In this document: piece by piece, positions 1-8,210 of the stretch
How positions within the stretch are numbered: the first letter of the stretch is position 1
Layout of the letters: each line of letters starts with the position of its first letter
DNA from: PALSA-1440 sp050011195
GTDB lineage: Bacteria; Verrucomicrobiota; Verrucomicrobiia; Limisphaerales; UBA8199
Assembly: GCA_050011195.1 (NCBI GenBank)
Contig: JBEKJO010000009.1
Location: 1-64,000 of the forward strand
DNA length: 64,000 bases
Reading direction: 5' to 3'
Notes under the pieces: generated by a model
Database searches by the model: none
Seen by the model: only the letters and a program-made list of their open reading frames with translations
Told to the model about the DNA's origin: nothing
Made by a program: the position numbers and the translations under genes

Positions 1-1531
1 TCAAGCCCGTGCCGGTCGCGCTCACATTAAAGCTGGCGCTGGTCCCGGGGCAGTTGGTCACACTCACCGGCGCGCTGGCCACCACCACGCTCTGGTTGAC
101 CGTCAGGGTCGCGCTGTTGGTCGCGCAGCGGCAGACACTCGTCACCTGGACCGCATACACACCCGCATCGGCCGCACAAACGTTGCTGATCACCAAGGAG
201 CTGTTGTTCTGCCCGGAGAGGCACACACCGTCCTTCTGCCATTGATAGCTATACGGCGCGCAACTCGGGAAGGTCGCGCTGACGGTCACAGAGAAGTTGG
301 CGGGAGAACCGGCACAAAGCGTCAGGTTTGAAAGGCCATTCAGGAAGATGTTCGTCGGGGGCCGGCAGATTAGCGTAGAGATTGCGTTGAACAAGGCACT
401 AAGCTGCGACGAATTCGTTGTGAAGAAATAGTCGCTGGAAGAAGCGGCGATGCCAGCCATCAGAACTGGGTCCACGTCAGCACCCAGCCCGACCGTGAAG
501 ATGAGTGTGCCAGCGTTCTTCGCCTGAGTCGCGACGTATAGAGCGTTGCTCTTGGTGTCCGAACCCGTCGGCAGGCCGTCGGATAACAGAATAAGCACCG
601 GCAAAGCCTGCGGATTGTGGCGACTGGAGAGGAGTTCGGTTTGGGCGGTTTGAAGGCCAAGACTGATCGAGGTGTTGCCGCTGGCAGCGGGAATCGAGTG
701 AATTGCCTGGTCCAGGGCCTGAAGGTTGTTGGTCAAGGTCTGGTCGAGGCTGGCGGCAGAGTTGTACGAAACGAGTCCCGCTTGATCGGCGTTGGTGGAA
801 AAATTGAGGTTCTGGACGAAGTTACTGCACGCCTGTCTCGCGTCATTGTACTTTTGTCCAGACATCGAACCGGAGCGGTCGATGACCAGCATGACGTCCA
901 CCGCCGGGAAGCAGGCGTCCACGGTCAGCGTCGCGCTACTGGACGCGCTCCCGCAGGCACCGCTTACGGTTACCTGGTAAACCCCTGAATCGCTTAGGGC
1001 AAGATTGGTCAGTGTCAGGCTGCTGTTGGTCTGAACGGCGAGGACGGTTCCGCCTTTGTCCCACACGTAGCTGAACGGCCCAGTGCCAGAGGCGCTCGTG
1101 CTGAAGAGGGCGTTTGCGCCCACGGAGCGCACCAGATTTGTCAGCGGACTGGCGCTCGTGGCCGTGTTCACCGTCAGGGTCGCTGAGGCCGAGGTGGCGG
1201 TGCCCGCGGTGTTGCTTACGACCACACTGTAGGAACCGGCGTCGGTGCTGGAAACAGAAGTGATGCTGTAAGTGCTGGTGGTAGCGCCGGCAAGCGGGTT
1301 TCCGTTCTTGCGCCATTGGTAACCCAGGGGAACGGGGCCGGCCGTCACAGAAAAAGTCACATTCGCGCCTGGGCACTTGGTAGCGCACGCGGGGCTGTTG
1401 GTGATAACGGGAGCGCACGCGCTCGCACTCCACATGGCGGACGGTCCGATCAACAACCAGACCAGCGCTGTCAGGGTCACCCGCAATTGGAGCTTCGGAA
1501 TCAGTCTCGAGCTCATACGCAACAGATTCAT
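1..1531 (-). CDS. Exported Ig-like/von Willebrand factor A protein (3' end outside window)
   Basis: The frame stays open from an ATG at 1531 to the window edge, giving about 510 residues with no C-terminus. A basic, hydrophobic N-terminus ending in ASACA at about residue 40 looks like a signal peptide. Two Ig-like repeats follow (about 41-205), with the usual Y-W-K and D-G-Y core residues. Next is a VWA domain (about 210-390) whose metal-site motif DRSGSMS near residue 215 is intact, and then at least two more Ig-like repeats, including one starting NCPGTSASF at the window edge. VWA domains bind metal-dependent ligands, so a role in adhesion or surface assembly is inferred. The Ig repeats are Cys-rich and resemble those of large Verrucomicrobia surface proteins. 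Upstream of the ATG there is only a weak purine run. Confidence 0.8.
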   Translation of the reverse strand, partial: MNLLRMSSRLIPKLQLRVTLTALVWLLIGPSAMWSASACAPVITNSPACATKCPGANVTFSVTAGPVPLGYQWRKNGNPLAGATTSTYSITSVSSTDAGSYSVVVSNTAGTATSASATLTVNTATSASPLTNLVRSVGANALFSTSASGTGPFSYVWDKGGTVLAVQTNSSLTLTNLALSDSGVYQVTVSGACGSASSSATLTVDACFPAVDVMLVIDRSGSMSGQKYNDARQACSNFVQNLNFSTNADQAGLVSYNSAASLDQTLTNNLQALDQAIHSIPAASGNTSISLGLQTAQTELLSSRHNPQALPVLILLSDGLPTGSDTKSNALYVATQAKNAGTLIFTVGLGADVDPVLMAGIAASSSDYFFTTNSSQLSALFNAISTLICRPPTNIFLNGLSNLTLCAGSPANFSVTVSATFPSCAPYSYQWQKDGVCLSGQNNSSLVISNVCAADAGVYAVQVTSVCRCATNSATLTVNQSVVVASAPVSVTNCPGTSASFNVSATGTGL

Positions 1532-1750
1532 TTTTTCTTCTGTTGCCCAGTGTAGGCTCGTCCCGAAGACCAACAATCGGGGCAAGGCACGAACGTGATC
1601 CCAGTGAGAATTCGGAATGCGATCCAGGGGAATCCCCGGGAGGAAGCGGGGGGAGGGTGGTCGGACCTGCCAAAAAGCGCGCTAACTGCGGCAAACTACG
1701 GCAGCGCACTCAAACGCCGACCCAGAAACGAAGGAACAATGAATACCGAC

Positions 1751-2437
1751 TCAGATCGGGTATTCCCGCTGAACCCAGGCCGTGGCGTGTTGGATAAGCT
1801 CGACCGCGCTGTTCAGGTTGAGCTTCTGCTTGATCTGCTCGCGGTAGTACTCAATGGTCTTGATGCTCAAATGCAGTTCCTGCGCGATTTCCTTGGTTTT
1901 CTTCCATTGCCCGATGAGCTGGAAAACCTCCAGCTCGCGATCACTCAGGCCTTTGACCGGAGACTGTTCGATGTCCTTTTGCCCACGGACCTGCTGCTGG
2001 AGCATTTTTGCGGCGAGCGCGTCGCTCACATATACGTTTCCGCTGAGGACCCGGCGAATCGCCGACACGATTTTGTCCAGGGCCTCCGCCTTCATCAAAT
2101 AGCCGAGCGCGCCCGCGCGGAAAGCGATCTCCGCGTAAATCGATTCATCGTGCGTGCTAACCACCAGTACCGGCAACCCCGAATACTGGGCTTTGATGTT
2201 GCGCATCAGCTCCAGCCCGCTGCTGTCTTTGAGAGAAATGTCGGCGATGACCAGATCCGGCTTGAGCTTGCCGATGGCGCTGAGCGCATGGGCTGCGTCT
2301 TCCTCTTGGCCGCAAACCACGAGGTCGCTCTCTTGATTAAGAAGCTGAGCAATGCCGTAGCGGACGACCGCGTGATCGTCCACCAGCAGGATCCGCTTGC
2401 GGTTGTCCTTCACTTGACTTTGTTTGGCATGGGCCAT
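1751..2437 (-). CDS. NarL/FixJ-family response regulator
   Basis: Two-component response regulator of 228 residues. The N-terminal receiver domain has the acidic pair D20-D21, the phospho-acceptor D66 in DLVIAD, a Ser in VVST and a Lys in YLMK. The C-terminal LuxR-type helix-turn-helix (about 165-222) begins LSDRELEVFQLI and has the recognition helix in LSIKTIEYYREQIK. I chose the ATG at 2437 because it leaves the usual short leader before the receiver domain; the frame stays open upstream to 2542. There is no Shine-Dalgarno sequence, but TAAAAT lies 4 bases before this ATG. No sensor kinase is adjacent, so the signal and target genes are unknown. Confidence 0.88.
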   Translation of the reverse strand: MAHAKQSQVKDNRKRILLVDDHAVVRYGIAQLLNQESDLVVCGQEEDAAHALSAIGKLKPDLVIADISLKDSSGLELMRNIKAQYSGLPVLVVSTHDESIYAEIAFRAGALGYLMKAEALDKIVSAIRRVLSGNVYVSDALAAKMLQQQVRGQKDIEQSPVKGLSDRELEVFQLIGQWKKTKEIAQELHLSIKTIEYYREQIKQKLNLNSAVELIQHATAWVQREYPI

Positions 2438-2807
2438 GTTTATTTTAGTCAATTTGTGGCGTCGGCTGCCACACCGGACATCAACCAAGCCCCGGGCACA
2501 GCCAACCGCCCACTTGCGCGCGTCCCGCCCAAGTTGCGACAAGGGCGGGCAGCAGGCATTCTTCAGTGTGCAACCGCAGTTTGTGCGCCAATCGCAGTCA
2601 TGCGTGACGGCAAAACGATTTATCTGCCGATGAGTCGAACGAAAGACTGCTTGTTTGTCCCGATTCAGGACAAGAAATGTCGGGAAATGAGACAGGCGTT
2701 ACTGTCCCTCACCGCCTCACTTGACTCGCGCTGATCTGCCCCTAGACTCTCGCTATGTCATTTGAGAGCCAGCCCTGGAGTGTCGAGCCGTTTCGCGTGC
2801 CTTGTCT
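2438..2807. other. Divergent intergenic region
   Basis: 370 bases between the response regulator (minus) and the MFS transporter (plus). It holds a small perfect inverted repeat, TTGTCC (2655-2660) and GGACAA (2668-2673), with a 7-base loop. This could be an operator or a short hairpin. I see no convincing promoter for the transporter and no small gene. Confidence 0.4.
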
Positions 2808-4091
2808 ATGAGAAGACCCTCCGTCCTGGTCATCTTCCTCACGGTTTTCATTGACCTCGTCGGGTTTGGGATTGTTGTGCCGCTGGTGCCGATTTACGGC
2901 AAGCACCTGGTGCCGGACTGCATCAGTGCCCTTTGGGCGCAGGGTTTTGCGATTGGGGTCATCATCGCTTCCTTCTCAGCGATGCAGTTCATCTTCTCGC
3001 CCATTTGGGGAAGGTGGTCCGACCGCTATGGCCGCCGCCCGATTTTGCTGATAAGCACGGCGGGCGCTTCGGTGTCGTACGTCCTGTTCGCAGTCAGTGC
3101 CGTTTTGCCCGGCCACGTCTCCGCTCTGGCGCTGATGGTGGTGTCCCGCGCGTTCGCCGGGCTGTTTGGGGGCAACATTACGGTCGCCCAAGCCTACATC
3201 GCCGATATTACCCCGCCGGAGCAACGGTCCAGGCGGATGGGGCTGATCGGCATGGCCTTCGGGTTGGGATTCATTTTTGGCCCCGCTATCGGCGGCCTCA
3301 GCTTGAAGCATATTGGCGGCGCCGGACCCGGGGCGATGGCTGCCGGACTCTGCGCGGCGAATTTCCTGCTGGCGCTGTTCATCCTGACGGAAAGCCGCCA
3401 GCCCACCTCGGAGCACGTCGCTCAACGTCCGCACCTTGAGCAATGGCGGCACACTTTGACGCAGCCAAGAATCGGGTTGCTGATCATTGTGTTTTTCCTC
3501 GCCACTTTTTGCTTCAGTTGCTTCGAGAGCACGCTGCCGCTGGTGGTGAGCGATAACTTCCACATTGATATTCGACGCGACGAAACCTCGGCGTCAACGG
3601 TGGCCTACTTGTTCGTGTTCTGTGGCGTGATTGGCGCGATGGTGCAGGGCCGAGCAATTGGCCCGTTGGTGAAGAGGCTCGGCGAGCCCAAGCTCATTGC
3701 GCTCAGTCTCGTTCTCACCGCTATTAGCCTCGCCATGTTGCCTTTCATCGCCGGCACGGCTGACCTTTCATGGGGAGTGCTCTTGCGCCCGGAGGGCCGG
3801 TCCTGGCTCGTCATGCTTGGGGCGTTGGCGCTGCTGTCGGTCGGAACGAGCCTCACGCGACCGCCGCTCTTCGGCCTGCTCTCCAACCTGACATCCGCCC
3901 ACGAGCAAGGCGCCAACCTCGGTGTTGCCCAGAGCGCCGGGAGCCTGGCGCGCATCCTCGGGCCCCCTTTCGCCACGACGCTGCTGCCGTACCTGCCATG
4001 CCTGCCCTACCTGATCTGCGCGGCGGTACTGCTTGGCACCGCGGTTTTAGTCAGCCAACGATTGTGCCGGGACGGCCAGCCCGCGAGCTAA
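2808..4091 (+). CDS. Major facilitator superfamily transporter, TetA-like
   Basis: Twelve-helix inner-membrane transporter of 427 residues. The cytoplasmic loop between helices 2 and 3 carries the MFS signature GRWSDRYGRRP. Helix 5 carries the antiporter-type motif GLGFIFGPAIGG, as in the TetA/drug:H+ antiporter branch. I preferred the ATG at 2808 to an in-frame TTG two codons earlier; neither has a good ribosome-binding site. It ends 16 bases before an exported esterase in the same direction, so the two may be co-transcribed. The substrate cannot be read from sequence; proton-driven export of a small molecule is the family role. Confidence 0.85.
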   Translation: MRRPSVLVIFLTVFIDLVGFGIVVPLVPIYGKHLVPDCISALWAQGFAIGVIIASFSAMQFIFSPIWGRWSDRYGRRPILLISTAGASVSYVLFAVSAVLPGHVSALALMVVSRAFAGLFGGNITVAQAYIADITPPEQRSRRMGLIGMAFGLGFIFGPAIGGLSLKHIGGAGPGAMAAGLCAANFLLALFILTESRQPTSEHVAQRPHLEQWRHTLTQPRIGLLIIVFFLATFCFSCFESTLPLVVSDNFHIDIRRDETSASTVAYLFVFCGVIGAMVQGRAIGPLVKRLGEPKLIALSLVLTAISLAMLPFIAGTADLSWGVLLRPEGRSWLVMLGALALLSVGTSLTRPPLFGLLSNLTSAHEQGANLGVAQSAGSLARILGPPFATTLLPYLPCLPYLICAAVLLGTAVLVSQRLCRDGQPAS

Positions 4092-4107
4092 ATCCATTCC
4101 CAACAAC

Positions 4108-5649
4108 ATGAAGAAGATCAGCCCGCTGCTCAGTTTCCTGCTCTGCGTCGCGCCCCTGGCGACGCTCCCGGCCAATTCGCCGAACTCAGCCTCCTGGCGG
4201 TTCGAGGTCGCCATCAACAAGAGCCTGACCACCCCAGCCAGGGATGGCCGGCTGTTTGTCATCCTCGCGCGGACGAACAATCCCGACCCGCGCTTTATGC
4301 TCGGGTGGACCGGCCTTGATGCGCCGCAAGTCTTGGCGCGCGACCTCAAGAGTTTTACGCCAGGCGCAGTCGCGGTTTTAGATGCGAGCGCCTTTGCCTT
4401 CCCGATCACGAATCTAGCCGAGGTGCCTGCGGGCGATTACTTCGCTCAGGCGCTTTTCGATTCCAATACCGACCTGCGCCTGGCAGCGGCGCCGGGCAAC
4501 CTCTACAGCAAGCCGCACAAGATTCGCCTGGATCCGGCACAGGGTGGAGACTGGAAGCTGGAGCTGACGGAGCAGATTCCCGCGGAGCAGTTGCCTGCCG
4601 AAACGAAGCAGATCAAGTTCGTCAAGATTCAATCGAAGCTGCTGAGCGAGTTCTACGGCCGGGCGATCTTCCTGCGCGCGGGGATTGTCCTGCCCCACGA
4701 CTACGAGCGCGACCCGTCTCGGCGCTATCCGTTGTGGGTGTGCATCGGGGGGTTGAACACGCGCTATACGGAGGTCCTCGACTTGATGGAGAAGAAATCC
4801 GAGTTCGCCAAGACTTGGCAGGCCGGCGACACGCCGCGACTCATACTCCTTCAACTGGACGGCGCCGGCCCCAACGGCGACCCCTACTACGTGAACTCGG
4901 CGAACAACGGCCCGTTCGGCGATGCGCTCGTGCAGGAACTCATCCCGCAGGTTGAGGCCAGGTTCCGGGCCATCGGGCAACCGCGCGCGCGTGTGCTCTC
5001 GGGCAACTCCACAGGTGGCTGGGTTTCCCTGGCGCTCCAGGTCTTTTACCCGGACTTCTTCAACGGCACCTGGTCCTCCTGCCCCGACCCGGTGGACTTC
5101 CGCGCGCTCGAACTGGTGAGCATCTATCAGGACGACAACGCGTATGTGAACCAATACGGCAATGAGCGGCCGAGCGATCGCGACGCAAACGGGGACGTCA
5201 GGCTCACCATGCGGCGCGAAGTCGGGGTCGAGAACCTGCTGGGCCGCGCCAACAGTTACACCCTCTCCGGCGAGCAGTGGGGCGATTGGAATGCCGTCTT
5301 CGGGCCGCGCGGAGCCGACGGGCTGCCCGTCCCGCTGTGGGATCCGCAAAGCGGCAGGATCAATCACGCCGTCGCCGAGCAGTGGAAGAAATACGACCTG
5401 CGCATCGTGCTGGAGGAGAACTGGAAAACGCTCGGTCCCGAGCTGCGCGGCAAAATCCACATCGCCGCCGGTGAAGCGGACGAGTATTTTCTAAACAACG
5501 CCGTCCACCTCCTGCATAAGTTCCTCTCCAAAGCCAACCCGCCATTCGAGGGCAAGATCGTCTATGGCCCGGGCAAAGGCCACGGCTGGATGGACCTCTC
5601 TCTGCGCCAGATGCTCGACGAAATGCAAGCGGCGGCGGCGGCGGAGTAA
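4108..5649 (+). CDS. Exported alpha/beta-hydrolase (putative esterase)
   Basis: A 513-residue protein with a signal peptide (MKKISPLLSFLLC then small residues). An N-terminal beta-rich region of about 170 residues is followed by an alpha/beta-hydrolase fold of the esterase-D/enterochelin-esterase type. The nucleophile elbow GNSTGGW lies near residue 300. A late GHGWMD segment probably supplies the catalytic His, and the Asp/Glu is likely in the AAGEADEYF region. It probably hydrolyses esters outside the cytoplasm, perhaps decorated polysaccharides or siderophores. It follows the MFS gene by 16 bases. Confidence 0.75.
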   Translation: MKKISPLLSFLLCVAPLATLPANSPNSASWRFEVAINKSLTTPARDGRLFVILARTNNPDPRFMLGWTGLDAPQVLARDLKSFTPGAVAVLDASAFAFPITNLAEVPAGDYFAQALFDSNTDLRLAAAPGNLYSKPHKIRLDPAQGGDWKLELTEQIPAEQLPAETKQIKFVKIQSKLLSEFYGRAIFLRAGIVLPHDYERDPSRRYPLWVCIGGLNTRYTEVLDLMEKKSEFAKTWQAGDTPRLILLQLDGAGPNGDPYYVNSANNGPFGDALVQELIPQVEARFRAIGQPRARVLSGNSTGGWVSLALQVFYPDFFNGTWSSCPDPVDFRALELVSIYQDDNAYVNQYGNERPSDRDANGDVRLTMRREVGVENLLGRANSYTLSGEQWGDWNAVFGPRGADGLPVPLWDPQSGRINHAVAEQWKKYDLRIVLEENWKTLGPELRGKIHIAAGEADEYFLNNAVHLLHKFLSKANPPFEGKIVYGPGKGHGWMDLSLRQMLDEMQAAAAAE

Positions 5650-5691
5650 CCGGGAGCGTTGAAGCGTTACCTGCGTTACAGGGTTACATGA

Positions 5692-6507
5692 CTACCCGAA
5701 CCCCAATTTCCGGTATGCCACCACATAAAGCAAAAGGGCCAGCCCCGCGGCACAGATCAGTCCTACCATCACCGCCACGGTGACTGCCCGGAATCGCCGC
5801 CTCCGAACCAAGGCCCCAGGCTCATGGAAGAGTCGATTTCCGATAGACATATTAGTCCCGTCGCGGCGATTTAAAGCAGGGAGGGAGCTCTGCTCCAGCT
5901 CGCGCGTGTGTTTTTCAGGTTGTTCTATCGCTCCGAACAGACGCAATTCCGGTTGGTTGGCCAGGGCCAGTGCGGCCGCAGCGGAACCGGCGCCCAACCC
6001 CAGTGCCGTTGGCAAAGCGGCGGCGATTTCGGCCAGACCTTTGCTCATGCGCCATTGGAAGTAGCTCATCATGAGCATGCTCAGAAAGCCCATCGCCGCA
6101 AACGTGCCCGCCACGATGAGCGTGGCCTTGTTGGACCTTTGCATCGCCTCCAAGTCCTGCGCCCGCTGAACAGAGAAGGCCTCCTGTATGCTCTGCAACC
6201 CTTTGGCCAAGGCTTCCGCATTCTGAGCGGCCGCCGCTTTGGTCTCCTGACGGTTCTGCTCGATGGCCAGTTGCGTGGCCTGGAGCTGTTCCTGCAGTTG
6301 CAAATAGGCGTGGAGTAGTCCTTGGGAGTTCGTTTCCTCGAGGGGGCTGGTGCCCGGCGGCGGTGGGCCGCTCTCAGCGCCGAGGCCAGCCCACGAGCCC
6401 GAAAGGAACATCAGCGGAAATGCGACGACCACGCCAACGAACGAAGCCAGATGATTCTTGACCAAGTGTGACTTGGCGCCAATTCGCACCACCGTGGTGA
6501 ATCTCAT
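5692..6507 (-). CDS. Membrane-anchored coiled-coil protein, function unknown
   Basis: I do not recognise a family. From the ATG at 6507, which has AAAGG about 8 bases upstream, the product has 271 residues. It has an N-terminal signal or anchor helix (about 17-38), a Pro-rich linker, a Gln/Glu/Ala-rich helical region (about 55-115) that looks like a coiled coil, a transmembrane helix (ATLIVAGTFAAMGFLSMLMM), an Ala-rich stretch, a long hydrophilic loop, and a C-terminal transmembrane helix before LGFG. An envelope scaffold is a guess only. The frame continues upstream of 6507, but that extension has no membrane-protein character. Confidence 0.6.
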   Translation of the reverse strand: MRFTTVVRIGAKSHLVKNHLASFVGVVVAFPLMFLSGSWAGLGAESGPPPPGTSPLEETNSQGLLHAYLQLQEQLQATQLAIEQNRQETKAAAAQNAEALAKGLQSIQEAFSVQRAQDLEAMQRSNKATLIVAGTFAAMGFLSMLMMSYFQWRMSKGLAEIAAALPTALGLGAGSAAAALALANQPELRLFGAIEQPEKHTRELEQSSLPALNRRDGTNMSIGNRLFHEPGALVRRRRFRAVTVAVMVGLICAAGLALLLYVVAYRKLGFG

Positions 6508-6758
6508 ACTGATGCCTTTTAAGGTTGTTGCGGTCCCATTGGTCTGCTCACATGGTCCGAAGTATAGATTCCTGGTTCCCCGCGTCCAGCAAATTCTCAA
6601 GTCCGCCGCCCCTGGTCATGGCGACACGTCGCAGGACGCGCCGGCGCCCGCCCCCGGGTGGACAACAAGGTCTTCCCCTTCGACCCACTGCCCCAAGCCT
6701 TCGAGCGCCTGGCACAAGAGCCGATGGGCAAAATCCTGCGGGTGGCACGGTCCTCTGG

Positions 6759-8027
6759 CTAATCGTGCTTTCCCGGCGGCACCGGGCGGGGATAGGCGCG
6801 CAACTCGCGCACGACCAGCTCCGGCGCGTTCTCCGGCGGGCAGATCACCATGCCCACGCCGCCCTTGTTGCGCATCCAGACCTTCTCGAAATCCGCCTGC
6901 AGCCATTGCAAACAATGGCCCCCCTCCTTCGCCTTTTGCGCGCTCGAGGCCGAATCGGTCACGATCACCCGGCCATCCTCGGTCACGCCGCACAAAGCGA
7001 CAATGTGTCCCTCCATCTTCTCGTAGGGCGGCGCGATATACTCACTGCTGGCCGGCATGGTGATCGAGCAGAGAATCACCTTGTTCTCGCCCACGGTCTG
7101 GCGCACCGCCTCCCAGTCCCGAAAGCGATCCAGGTAGGCGCTGAAGCCGTGTTCGACTGCCGCATTGATCGTGCGCGGCCAAATGCCGAACGATTCGTAC
7201 TCCGGGTCGGTCGTGTAGCAGATGATCTGCTCCAGGGGCAGCGGTTTGCCGAAGTACTGCATCGCCGACGCCAACGCCGCCGACTGGCACCGGTCCTTTA
7301 ACGGGTTCCCGCACACATCGGCCTGCAGGCGCAAGGGAACATCGAGAACCTTTGCCGCCGCCCGAGCGCTCGTCTTCCCGGGCCGGTAACGCGAAGCCAG
7401 CGCCGCTGTGGGCGTGGTGTCGGTGGCGATGACGCCCAGGGCCGGCAACACCGTCAGCGGCGTCTCCCCTTCATTGACGACCTTGAACCGGTAACCGGTC
7501 GCCTTCGCTTTCAGCAGCAGGGTGTCCTCGTCGAGCCGGCCCCGGTCGAAACTCGGCTTGGTGCGTTTGGCGGAGAGCCTGACGTTGCCCCAGAAGCCCG
7601 CATAGAGCCACGGCGACGCGTCCCCCGGCCCAAACTCCACCTGGAGATAAAGCCGGAACCCTTCATCTCTGGGGAGACGGACATTCCAGTAATAGATCAA
7701 CTCGTCGAAGGGAAACCCGGCCTTCACGAGCGGCGAGGTCCAAGCCCCCTTTCCCGACCGGGCCAGCTCCCTGGCCTCGATGCGGTGCCGCCAGTCGATG
7801 GGCGCCACGGGTCCGAGGGGCGTCGCCGTGCCCAATGGCGCGGCCGCCGCGTCGGTTCGGTTCGCCGGTTCGGCTTCCGCCGATTTCGCGCCCAAGACAC
7901 AAGCTGCGAGAGAGAACGCCAGGCAAAGGCACCGGGACGCGGCAAGGCGGCCCTTCGCGCCAACATTATCGAATGCTGGAACTTCGCGCGCTTCGCGCGG
8001 GCGCGGTTGAGGAGTATAGTTTTGCAT
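6759..8027 (-). CDS. Exported C39-like cysteine peptidase
   Basis: A 422-residue protein with a late signal peptide (hydrophobic CLAFSLAACVL ending in SAEA). A beta-rich middle region (about 90-220) precedes a C-terminal peptidase_C39_2-type papain-like domain. The likely catalytic Cys is in DRCQSAALASA near residue 247, the His in EGHIVALCG near 341 and the Asp in VTDSA near 357. Members of the wider family cleave leader peptides or other peptides; stand-alone exported ones are mostly uncharacterised. I chose the ATG at 8027 over a TTG at 8063. A possible promoter, TTGACC-18 bp-TAGGCT, lies just upstream. Confidence 0.75.
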   Translation of the reverse strand: MQNYTPQPRPREAREVPAFDNVGAKGRLAASRCLCLAFSLAACVLGAKSAEAEPANRTDAAAAPLGTATPLGPVAPIDWRHRIEARELARSGKGAWTSPLVKAGFPFDELIYYWNVRLPRDEGFRLYLQVEFGPGDASPWLYAGFWGNVRLSAKRTKPSFDRGRLDEDTLLLKAKATGYRFKVVNEGETPLTVLPALGVIATDTTPTAALASRYRPGKTSARAAAKVLDVPLRLQADVCGNPLKDRCQSAALASAMQYFGKPLPLEQIICYTTDPEYESFGIWPRTINAAVEHGFSAYLDRFRDWEAVRQTVGENKVILCSITMPASSEYIAPPYEKMEGHIVALCGVTEDGRVIVTDSASSAQKAKEGGHCLQWLQADFEKVWMRNKGGVGMVICPPENAPELVVRELRAYPRPVPPGKHD

Positions 8028-8210
8028 TTCGGATCGCGCATGTAGCCTACGCCAGCGGCGCAATCGGGGTCAATCACACTTCATGCTTGGTGCTGCGCCT
8101 CGGCAGCCGGTCGGTTACGCTATAGTTAAACCAGTCTATGCTGCGCAGCCGAGCAACAATTGTTCCGTCATCTCGGTCGCGCCGCCTGCGACCTGAATCC
8201 CTCGGCTCTC

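Noticed and set aside
936..1709. Alternative minus-strand frame of 257 codons over the VWA/Ig gene
   Set aside because: It gives Arg/Gly-rich nonsense, while the neighbouring frame gives Ig repeats, a VWA motif and a signal peptide.
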